This document shows positions 1-5,541 of a DNA stretch of 8,576 nt, in pieces (the stretch's first letter is position 1; each line of letters begins with the position of its first letter). The notes below the pieces were generated by a model. The model searched no databases. It was given only the letters and a program-made list of their open reading frames with translations, and had not been told where the DNA came from. The stretch is from JBGPRB01 sp964422155 (GTDB lineage Bacteria > Chloroflexota > Dehalococcoidia > Dehalococcoidales > RBG-16-60-22). The stretch is from positions 1-8,576 of the forward strand of contig CAYQZZ010000078.1 of assembly GCA_964422155.1 (NCBI GenBank), written 5' to 3'. A program made the position numbers and the translations under genes.

Positions 1-134
1 CTGGATTCCCGCCCTCGGGCTGAACTCGGGCTGAAGCCTTCGCGGGAATGACAGTGTGGAAGTGCTGATTCCAGCCGGAGTTTACCCCCTACGCCAATAT
101 GGGGCGTGAATGTCAGTTGGTGCGCTGGAATGAC
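1..134. repeat. Composite palindromic intergenic repeat, copy A
   Basis: Two hairpin-forming modules lie side by side. The first pairs ATTCCCGC (5-12) with GCGGGAAT (42-49) around a 29-nt loop that contains a perfect 11-bp tandem duplication, CTCGGGCTGAA at 14-24 and 25-35. The second pairs ATTCCAGC (68-75) with GCTGGAAT (124-131) and encloses a small inner stem ACGCC (91-95)/GGCGT (103-107). The internal block CGGAGTTTACCCC (76-88) recurs as its exact reverse complement at 946-958 on the far side of hisH. The 5' edge may lie outside the window. There is no open reading frame of note. I take it for a dispersed REP/MITE-like element; no transposase is present. Confidence 0.75.
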
Positions 135-165
135 ACCAAATCATTACTAAATAGTATCTCAGGGA

Positions 166-194
166 TTCACTTTCTTTAAAAAGAGTATTAAAAT
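166..194 (+). promoter_or_regulatory. Possible promoter for hisH
   Basis: TTCACT (166-171) and TAAAAT (189-194) are separated by 17 bp and each matches four or five positions of the sigma-70 consensus. Transcription would start near 201, giving a leader of about 53 nt without a Shine-Dalgarno site. A competing perfect TATAAT lies at 245-250, only 3 nt before the hisH ATG. That is slightly too close for a start at or upstream of the ATG unless the register is shifted to CATTAT (242-247). Neither option can be settled from sequence alone. Confidence 0.35.
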
Positions 195-253
195 AGAAGT
201 TGCGGATATTCCTGCCGAATCGAACTAAAAGAGTTACTTTTCATTATAATAAC

Positions 254-871
254 ATGATTACTATTATCGACTATAATGCTGGCAATATACGGAGCGTGCT
301 GCGCGCCTGCGCGGAGGTCGGTGCTAAGGCCACCACCACCAGCGACGCGAAGGTAGTTGCCGGAGCGGAGAAAATTATTTTTCCGGGGGTGGGCGCAGCC
401 CCCAGCGCCATGGCCTACCTCAAGAAAATGGGACTGGACGTTGCCCTGAAAAATGCTTTTAAAGGGGGCATACCGATACTGGGGATTTGCCTCGGGGCGC
501 AGATAGTCCTCGAAAGCTCCGATGAAGGCAAACAGAAATGCCTCGGCCTGGTGCCGGGGAAAACCATACGATTCAGGATAGAGGATAAATTGCTCAAGAT
601 ACCGCACATGGGCTGGAACGAAGTCAGCGTTGTCCAGCCGCACCCGCTCCTTGACGGCATCATGGCGGGAGACGAGTTCTATTTCGTCCATTCGTTCTAT
701 CCGCAGCCCGCCGCAAAGAAAAACGTCTACGCGGTCTCAAATCACGGCGGGGATTTCTGCGCGGCGCTGGGGAGCCGCAATCTCTTTGCCACCCAGTTCC
801 ACCCGGAAAAGAGCGGGCGGCTGGGACTGGAGCTGCTGGTACGCTTTGCCCGGTGGGAAGGCAATGCTTAA
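254..871 (+). CDS. hisH: Imidazole glycerol phosphate synthase, glutamine amidotransferase subunit HisH
   Basis: This 205-residue class I glutamine amidotransferase hydrolyses glutamine and passes ammonia to HisF in the cytosolic complex that makes imidazole glycerol phosphate and AICAR from PRFAR. The catalytic nucleophile is C79 in GICLGAQ (77-83), and H183 and E185 in QFHPEKS complete the triad. The strand-loop PGVGA (44-48) and the IPHMGWN (116-122) and YFVHSFY (143-149) motifs are typical of HisH. The ATG at 254 is chosen because the protein then begins MITIIDYNAGN, the normal family N-terminus; an in-frame TTG at 200 would add 18 unusual residues. No Shine-Dalgarno is visible. hisF follows after a 175-bp repeat-filled gap, so the two partners probably have separate promoters. 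Length is normal for the family and all key residues are intact. Confidence 0.95.
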   Translation: MITIIDYNAGNIRSVLRACAEVGAKATTTSDAKVVAGAEKIIFPGVGAAPSAMAYLKKMGLDVALKNAFKGGIPILGICLGAQIVLESSDEGKQKCLGLVPGKTIRFRIEDKLLKIPHMGWNEVSVVQPHPLLDGIMAGDEFYFVHSFYPQPAAKKNVYAVSNHGGDFCAALGSRNLFATQFHPEKSGRLGLELLVRFARWEGNA

Positions 872-884
872 ATTGTTTATTCAT

Positions 885-1012
885 GTCATTCTGGCCCCTA
901 CTCGCCTGCCATAGTCATGGAGGGACGGCGAGCAGGTCGGGGTACGGGGTAAACTCCGACCAGAATCCACACCCCCTTTCTCCCCTCTGGATTCCAGCTT
1001 TCGCTGGAATGC
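885..1012. repeat. Composite palindromic intergenic repeat, copy B (inverted relative to copy A)
   Basis: A long imperfect hairpin spans 888-966: ATTCTGG (888-894)/CCAGAAT (960-966) outside, CCCC (895-898)/GGGG (939-942) and CTCGCC (901-906)/GGCGAG (927-932) inside, and CCAT/ATGG at the tip (909-912/917-920). A short perfect hairpin follows: ATTCCAGC (991-998), loop TTTC, GCTGGAAT (1003-1010). Read on the minus strand, the order (short hairpin, spacer, GATTC, then CGGAGTTTACCCC, then GAATGACA) is the same as in copy A at 1-134, so the two copies flank hisH in opposite orientations. Neither hairpin is followed by a T-run, so it is not a standard intrinsic terminator. Confidence 0.75.
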
Positions 1013-1032
1013 CAATATAGTGTATATGTATA

Positions 1033-1038
1033 TATAAT
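1033..1038 (+). promoter_or_regulatory. -10 box of a probable leaderless hisF promoter
   Basis: A perfect TATAAT hexamer ends 8 nt before the hisF ATG at 1047. With the usual spacing, transcription would start at about 1045, giving a leader of 0-2 nt. There is no Shine-Dalgarno sequence between the box and the start codon (AATAAAAAGCC). No good -35 hexamer is visible 16-18 bp upstream (about 1010-1015 reads TGCCAA), so the box may also be chance in an AT-rich stretch just beyond repeat copy B. Confidence 0.5.
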
Positions 1039-1046
1039 AAAAAGCC

Positions 1047-1826
1047 ATGTTAAGTAAACGTTTAGTTGTCTGCCTGGACGTGCGCGGGAGCAAGCTCGCC
1101 AAAAGCGTTAAGTTCGTCGATACGAAAGATATCGGCGACCCCATCGCCAAAGCCCGCCAGTACTATGAAGACGGGGTTGACGAGCTTGTTTTCTACGACA
1201 TCACTGCCTCCAGAGAGAACCGGGACATTATGATTGATTTCGTCGAAGAAGTGGCTTCGCAGATTTTCATTCCCTTCTCGGTGGGCGGCGGGATACGCTC
1301 CGTGGAAGATGCCACGAAGCTAAGGAATGCCGGCGCCGAGAAGGTCAACGTCAATACCGCCGCCGTGAAGCGAAAAGAGCTAATATCGGAAATAGCCAGT
1401 GCCATCGGCTCTCAGAGCACGATACTATCAATGGATATCAGGAGGGTCAAGCCGACAAAAGAAATGCCCTCCGGCTATGAGATTGTCGTTAACGGGGGCG
1501 TCACACCCACGGGAATCGATGCCCTGTGGTGGGCGAAAGAGGGCGAAAAGTTGGGGGCCGGAGAACTGGTGATTAACTCCATCGACGCCGACGGCACCAA
1601 AGACGGATATGAATTAAAGCTCACCCGGATGATTGCCGACGCGGTGGGCATCCCGGTAATCGCCTCGGGAGGAGCGGGAAAGCCGGAGCACCTTTACGAT
1701 GTTCTTACCGAAGGACACGCCGATGCCGCCCTGGTGGCTTCGATTGTCCACTACGGCGTGTACACCTGCCGGACGCTAAAAGAGTACCTGCACAAACGCG
1801 GTATTAAAGTACGGATGAATTATTGA
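1047..1826 (+). CDS. hisF: Imidazole glycerol phosphate synthase, cyclase subunit HisF
   Basis: A 259-residue TIM-barrel cyclase that uses ammonia from HisH to convert PRFAR into imidazole glycerol phosphate and AICAR. Catalytic D11 lies in CLDV and D130 in LSMD. K19 and D182 (in SIDADGTKDGY) are at positions expected from Thermotoga HisF. Phosphate-binding loops are SVGGGIRS (78-85) and ASGGAGK (206-212). R5, E46, K99 and E173 align with the gate residues at the mouth of the ammonia channel, which supports a working partnership with the HisH upstream. It differs from the textbook form near the N-terminus, where G-R-V-V-K-G becomes S-K-L-A-K-S, and has about six extra residues after D130. No hisA or other his gene is in the window. 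Recognition is firm; use in a complete histidine pathway is inferred. Confidence 0.94.
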   Translation: MLSKRLVVCLDVRGSKLAKSVKFVDTKDIGDPIAKARQYYEDGVDELVFYDITASRENRDIMIDFVEEVASQIFIPFSVGGGIRSVEDATKLRNAGAEKVNVNTAAVKRKELISEIASAIGSQSTILSMDIRRVKPTKEMPSGYEIVVNGGVTPTGIDALWWAKEGEKLGAGELVINSIDADGTKDGYELKLTRMIADAVGIPVIASGGAGKPEHLYDVLTEGHADAALVASIVHYGVYTCRTLKEYLHKRGIKVRMNY

Positions 1827-1910
1827 GTTATCAGTTCACAGTTGAAAGTCGACAGTCCTCCCCTCCTCCGAAACTGATAACTGTAGACTGTAAACTAACC
1901 TGACTTTCAA
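1826..1910. repeat. Inverted repeat between hisF and dnaG
   Basis: AGTTATCAGTT (1826-1836) and AACTGATAACT (1872-1882) form a perfect 11-bp stem with a 35-nt loop. The left arm starts on the last base of the hisF stop codon. A second, mutually exclusive pairing is TTGAAAGTC (1842-1850) with GACTTTCAA (1902-1910). The sequence is unrelated to the GGATTCC-type repeats elsewhere in the window and is rich in CAGT-like units. No T-run follows, so it is not a canonical terminator, though it could protect the hisF 3' end. Confidence 0.6.
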
Positions 1911-1940
1911 GTTAATATCACCAATTCACTTAAAAAGTAG

Positions 1941-1946
1941 TATAAT
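1941..1946 (+). promoter_or_regulatory. -10 box for the dnaG-rpoD operon
   Basis: A perfect TATAAT lies 22 nt before the dnaG ATG. Transcription would start near 1953, leaving a leader of about 16 nt (ending CCTTTCAAATTT) with no Shine-Dalgarno site. The -35 region 17 bp upstream (around 1918-1923) is poor. This is the only visible promoter candidate for dnaG and, by read-through, for rpoD. Confidence 0.55.
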
Positions 1947-1968
1947 ATTTAATTGTCCTTTCAAATTT

Positions 1969-3765
1969 ATGAGCGCTATCGACGAAGTAAAACAAAAAAT
2001 CGATATTGTTGACGTCATCGGCCAGTACGCCGCTCTGAAGAAGGCGGGCCGTAACCTGACGGCTTTGTGCCCATTCCACAGCGAAAAGCACCCGTCATTC
2101 TTCGTCTACCCGGAACAGCAAAGCTGGCACTGCTTCGGCGCCTGCAATACCGGCGGCGATGTCTTTGCCTTCGTCATGAAAAAAGAGGGTCTCGATTTCG
2201 GGGAGGCGCTGCGACAACTAGCACTGAAGGCCGGCGTTACCCTGCCTTCGAAGATGGAGGCGGAGGGCAAGAAAGAGGAAAAAGAAGAGCTTTACCAGGT
2301 CAACGAGGCAGCTGCCCTGTATTTTCACAATCTGCTTCTCAATGCCACGGCTTCGGCAAAAGCCAGAAATTACATAGAAAAACGGGGGTTTACGGCAAAG
2401 ACCATCACCGATTTTCAACTCGGTTTCAGCCTCGATAGCTGGGATGCTTTAAAACTTTACCTCGGGGAGAGGGGGCACAGCGAAGAAACCATGCTGACCG
2501 CTGGTCTTCTGATAAAAGCGGAAGATGGTCGAACCTATGACCGGTTCCGCGGCAAGCTTATGTTCCCCATCCGCGACATCAGAGGGAGGGTGACGGGCTT
2601 CGGGGCCAGGGTGCTGGACGACTCATTACCGAAATATGTTAACTCCCCCCAGACGCCCACCTTCGATAAGAGCGGCACCCTCTATGGCATCGACCGCGCC
2701 GCCGCCGAGATAAGAAAGCAGGATAAAGCCATCATCATGGAAGGCTATATGGATGTCATCATGGCTCACCAGAACGGCATTACCAACGCCATCGCTTCCA
2801 TGGGTACAGCGATTACGGAAACACAGGCAAATACGCTCAAGAAGCTGAGTCGGAACCTGATTCTCGCCCTTGACGCGGATGCTGCCGGCGAGGAAGCCAT
2901 GCTGCGTACCGTCGGCTACGAGAATATCCTCAATGCCGAGATGCGGGTTATCGTTCTGCCAGAAGGTAAAGACCCGGATGACGTTATTAGGGAAAATATT
3001 AGTAACTGGCAGAGCCTGGCGAATACAGCCGTACCATTAATCGATTTCCTGTTTGAAAAGACAACGGTAAAGCTGGATTTGACTACCGCCAGGGATAAGT
3101 CAGGCGCCGTAGACAGGCTCCTGCCCATCGTGGCCGCCATCAACGACCCCATCCGCCAGGCGCACTACCTGCAAAAACTGGCCGCTATGGTAAAGGTGGA
3201 CATGAATACCATCAAGGCCTCTTTGAGTCGGCTGAAACCAACTACGAGCAGACGCAAGACATTAATGTCGAAACCAGCCGTTACCAAACCGCTACGCCCA
3301 ATGGCATCCAATTCCCGTGAGGAATATTGCCTGTCCCTTCTTTTACAATACCCCGAACTCAGAAGCCAGCAGCCAGACCTCTCCCCCGAATATTTCGAAA
3401 GTAGCGAAAACCGGGAAATTTTTAACGCCTGGCAGGAGGTATCTGATATACTTTCATTAAGAGAGAGAATCGACCCGGCCATTCATGAACATCTTGACGC
3501 CATTATAAAAAGTGTGGTATATAAAACACTATCCTCGACAGATATAGAACGAAGATACACCGCCTGCATACTGGAGCTGGAAAAGCAGTACTACCGGAAT
3601 TTTGAAGCCAGAAGAGGCGAGATATTCGCCCAAGAGGTAGAATCAGGCGGTAAAGGCGCTGATATAGCCAGACTGCAAAAAGAAGGCATAGAGCCCAGCA
3701 CGAAGCTGAAGGAACTGGACGCTCATAAGAAACGAAATCCTTCCCTGGGAAGGACAAGGAGATAA
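1969..3765 (+). CDS. dnaG: DNA primase DnaG
   Basis: This 598-residue primase synthesises RNA primers at the replication fork. The N-terminal zinc ribbon has ligands C34, H37, C55 and C59; the second knuckle is C-x3-C (CFGAC) rather than the usual C-x2-C. The polymerase core contains the ridge motif PKYVNSPQTPTF (221-232). The TOPRIM fold follows, with E258 in EGYMD (258-262) and the metal-binding D302 and D304 in LDADAAG. A basic Ser/Thr/Pro linker (about 422-448) joins a C-terminal region (about 449-555) that should contact the DnaB helicase; a charged tail ends at 598. The ATG at 1969 gives the family-typical opening (SAIDEVKQKIDIVDVIGQY). The gene's last codons carry the rpoD ribosome site, and rpoD starts 3 nt later, so the two are co-transcribed. 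There is no rpsU directly upstream, unlike the enterobacterial operon. Confidence 0.97.
   Translation: MSAIDEVKQKIDIVDVIGQYAALKKAGRNLTALCPFHSEKHPSFFVYPEQQSWHCFGACNTGGDVFAFVMKKEGLDFGEALRQLALKAGVTLPSKMEAEGKKEEKEELYQVNEAAALYFHNLLLNATASAKARNYIEKRGFTAKTITDFQLGFSLDSWDALKLYLGERGHSEETMLTAGLLIKAEDGRTYDRFRGKLMFPIRDIRGRVTGFGARVLDDSLPKYVNSPQTPTFDKSGTLYGIDRAAAEIRKQDKAIIMEGYMDVIMAHQNGITNAIASMGTAITETQANTLKKLSRNLILALDADAAGEEAMLRTVGYENILNAEMRVIVLPEGKDPDDVIRENISNWQSLANTAVPLIDFLFEKTTVKLDLTTARDKSGAVDRLLPIVAAINDPIRQAHYLQKLAAMVKVDMNTIKASLSRLKPTTSRRKTLMSKPAVTKPLRPMASNSREEYCLSLLLQYPELRSQQPDLSPEYFESSENREIFNAWQEVSDILSLRERIDPAIHEHLDAIIKSVVYKTLSSTDIERRYTACILELEKQYYRNFEARRGEIFAQEVESGGKGADIARLQKEGIEPSTKLKELDAHKKRNPSLGRTRR
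3756..3761 (+). promoter_or_regulatory. rpoD ribosome-binding site inside the dnaG 3' end
   Basis: AAGGAG lies 7 nt before the rpoD ATG at 3769 and overlaps the final dnaG codons just before the TAA at 3763-3765. This fixes the rpoD start and suggests that dnaG and rpoD translation are linked. Confidence 0.85.
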
Positions 3766-3768
3766 CAT

Positions 3769-5310
3769 ATGGACAAGGAAAAGAGCGAACTGGATGCACT
3801 GCGGGAGAGGGAGATTTTTGAAGAAATACCCCATGCCGAAATACTGGCTTCCGATGTAAAACCGGATACGATATTCGGTGCCGCTATCGGACCTGACGAG
3901 GAACTGGAAAACGAGGATATAACCGAGCCAGATGAAATATGGACCAAGACCAAGCACTTCGACGGCGATAAAGGTGAATCGGGACTCGACCTGGACCTGG
4001 AAATAGCCGCGGAAGACATGGTCGAGCCGGATATCACCGATGACCCCGTGCGTATCTACCTCCACGAAATCGGCCGGGTGCATCTCCTCACCGCCAAGGA
4101 CGAGAAGAATCTAGCCAAGCATATGGAAGAGGGTAAATACCTCAACACCATTAAACAGGATTACACCCAGAAACATGGTCGGCAGCCCCCGGCCACCGAT
4201 ATTATACTGGCGATGCTGCAAAGCCTGGGGCAGTCTACCGGGCTTATTCACGTCCTCCAGGAACGAATCGGCCTGCCCCAGAAGATGGGTTTCATGGAAA
4301 GTGTATACGATAACAAGCTACAGGAAAGCATCGATAACGCCATAGACCCGCAGATAATCCATGATATCGGTGTCAAGCTCGATAAAACGATTACCGAAAC
4401 GGAAGAAATGCTGATAAAGCTTTCGCTGGGCAGCCGACTGCTACCCATTGAAGTACGAGATGTCATCAGCCGCAAAGTGTCTCTAGCCAATATTGACAAG
4501 CTGATAGCCGATAAAGATTTCATTGATTCCGTACAGGCCAATGAAAGGCAGTTTTCGACGTACTTCTACGATATCATCCGGGAGGGCAAAAAGGCGGAGA
4601 GGCATCTCATCGAGGCCAACCTGCGCCTGGTGGTTAGCGTGGCCAAGAAGCACATCGGACGCGGCATGTCCCTGCTGGACCTCATTCAGGAGGGCAACAT
4701 CGGGCTGATGAGGGCGGTGGAGAAGTTCGACTACCGTAAGGGCTATAAATTCAGCACCTACGCTACCTGGTGGATACGGCAGGCGCTGACCCGCGCCATC
4801 GCCGACCAGGCCCGAACAATACGCATCCCCGTACACATGGTAGAGACCATCAACCGGCTCTTAAGAATCAGCCGCCGCCTGGCCCAGGAGTACGGCCGGG
4901 AGCCAACCTCGCGGGAGATTGCCAAGGAGATGGAGGTCTCCTCGGACAAGGTCAGGGAAATCGTCAAGGTGTCACAGTTGCCCATATCGCTGGAGTCACC
5001 CATCGGGGAGGAGGAAGACAGTCCCCTGGGGAACTCCATCGAGGACAGGAACGCCATGCCGCCGGTGGACATCGCCTCCAAGCAGCTTTTAAAGGAGCAA
5101 ATCGAGGACGTGCTGGGGACGCTGACCCCCCGCGAGCAGCGCGTGTTACAGCTCAGGTTCGGGCTGGAAGACGGGCGGAGCCGCACCCTGGAAGAGGTGG
5201 GGGTGGAGTTCAATGTGACGCGGGAGCGCATACGCCAGATTGAGGCCAAGGCATTAAGAAAGCTGCGCCATCCCAGCCGCAGTCGGAAGCTGAAGGACTA
5301 TTTAGAGTAA
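3769..5310 (+). CDS. rpoD: Primary RNA polymerase sigma factor RpoD (SigA)
   Basis: A 513-residue group 1 sigma factor that directs core RNA polymerase to housekeeping promoters. After an acidic N-terminal tail (1-90), region 1.2 starts at DDPVRIYLHEIGRV (91-104). A non-conserved insert of about 150 residues (about 122-270) precedes region 2, whose core is EANLRLVVSVAKKH (282-295) and GMSLLDLIQEGNIGLM (299-314). The -10-recognition helix is YATWWIRQALTRAIADQ (331-347). Region 3 covers about 352-435. Region 4, with the -35-reading helix-turn-helix, is TPREQRVLQLRFGLEDG (453-469) through VTRERIRQIEAKALRKLR (483-500). The intact region 2.4 and 4.2 signatures and the dnaG linkage indicate the primary, not an alternative, sigma. 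The TATAAT and TTGACT boxes seen nearby fit its expected specificity. Translation starts from a strong AAGGAG site at 3756-3761. Confidence 0.96.
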   Translation: MDKEKSELDALREREIFEEIPHAEILASDVKPDTIFGAAIGPDEELENEDITEPDEIWTKTKHFDGDKGESGLDLDLEIAAEDMVEPDITDDPVRIYLHEIGRVHLLTAKDEKNLAKHMEEGKYLNTIKQDYTQKHGRQPPATDIILAMLQSLGQSTGLIHVLQERIGLPQKMGFMESVYDNKLQESIDNAIDPQIIHDIGVKLDKTITETEEMLIKLSLGSRLLPIEVRDVISRKVSLANIDKLIADKDFIDSVQANERQFSTYFYDIIREGKKAERHLIEANLRLVVSVAKKHIGRGMSLLDLIQEGNIGLMRAVEKFDYRKGYKFSTYATWWIRQALTRAIADQARTIRIPVHMVETINRLLRISRRLAQEYGREPTSREIAKEMEVSSDKVREIVKVSQLPISLESPIGEEEDSPLGNSIEDRNAMPPVDIASKQLLKEQIEDVLGTLTPREQRVLQLRFGLEDGRSRTLEEVGVEFNVTRERIRQIEAKALRKLRHPSRSRKLKDYLE

Positions 5311-5327
5311 TAAGAATTTTTATAGCG

Positions 5328-5352
5328 TCATTCCGGGCTTGACCCGGAATCC
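5328..5352. repeat. Hairpin repeat after rpoD, unit 1
   Basis: ATTCCGGG (5330-5337) and CCCGGAAT (5343-5350) form a perfect 8-bp stem with loop CTTGA, 19 nt past the rpoD stop. It has the GTCATTCC...GGAATCCAG ends of the same repeat family as the blocks around hisH. It could stop or stabilise the dnaG-rpoD transcript, but no T-run follows, so intrinsic termination is not supported. Confidence 0.75.
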
Positions 5353-5372
5353 AGACCACCTTTACCCCACCA

Positions 5373-5399
5373 CTGGATTCCCGTTTCCGCGGGAATGAC
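5373..5399. repeat. Hairpin repeat after rpoD, unit 2
   Basis: ATTCCCG (5377-5383) and CGGGAAT (5390-5396) pair across loop TTTCCG, with the family ends CTGG and GAC outside. Together with unit 1 and the CCTTTACCCC spacer (5359-5368), it repeats the layout of 960-1010, where the spacer reads CCTTTCTCCCC. Confidence 0.75.
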
Positions 5400-5435
5400 G
5401 TTCATGGTTGGGAGAGCCGCAAGCTTAAGTAATGC

Positions 5436-5460
5436 CTGGATCCCGACTTTCGTCGGGATG
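5436..5460. repeat. Hairpin repeat after rpoD, unit 3
   Basis: ATCCCGAC (5440-5447) and GTCGGGAT (5452-5459) form a perfect 8-bp stem with a TTTC loop, the same loop as the hairpin at 991-1010. The stem bases differ but stay complementary, as expected if structure is what persists. It lies just upstream of the presumed MFS promoter. Confidence 0.7.
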
Positions 5461-5470
5461 GATGTTATTG

Positions 5471-5476
5471 TATACT
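5471..5476 (+). promoter_or_regulatory. Possible -10 box for the MFS transporter
   Basis: TATACT (5471-5476) matches five of six consensus bases and would give a leader of about 59 nt starting near 5483. No recognisable -35 is present at the proper distance; that region is hairpin unit 3. Treat this as a weak call. Confidence 0.3.
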
Positions 5477-5526
5477 AGTACTCAATACTTTTATTTCCAT
5501 CCATCCGATGCGCTAACAATCCTCTT

Positions 5527-5533
5527 GAGGGAG
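5527..5533 (+). promoter_or_regulatory. Ribosome-binding site deciding the TTG start of the MFS gene
   Basis: GAGGGAG lies 8 nt before TTG at 5542. The next in-frame methionine is residue 70, after the first two membrane segments, so the ribosome site and the reading frame together select TTG. Confidence 0.75.
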
Positions 5534-5541
5534 TAACTGTA

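Noticed and set aside
1..134. Possible CRISPR or tandem repeat array at the left edge
   Set aside because: Only two 11-bp units without spacers and several non-identical palindromes; no repeat-spacer periodicity and no cas genes.
200..253. In-frame upstream TTG start that would add 18 residues to HisH
   Set aside because: The extension is not HisH-like, no ribosome site precedes it, and the ATG at 254 gives the standard MITIIDYNAGN opening.
132..253. Possible histidine attenuator or T-box leader before hisH
   Set aside because: No run of His codons in a leader peptide, no T-box sequence, and no terminator/antiterminator pair could be found; only a weak AAAAG/CTTTT stem (227-231/237-241).
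188..691. 167-codon open frame on the minus strand opposite hisH
   Set aside because: It lies antisense to a fully supported hisH with catalytic residues intact, shows no recognisable domain, and extends into repeat and promoter sequence; a shadow frame.
4770..5243. 157-codon plus-strand frame inside rpoD
   Set aside because: It overlaps conserved sigma regions 2-4 in another frame, is rich in Arg/Gly/Pro as expected of a GC-biased shadow, and has no own start signals.
5330..5350. Intrinsic terminator after rpoD
   Set aside because: The stem is good but is followed by CCAGACCACC and not a T-run; kept as a repeat-family hairpin.
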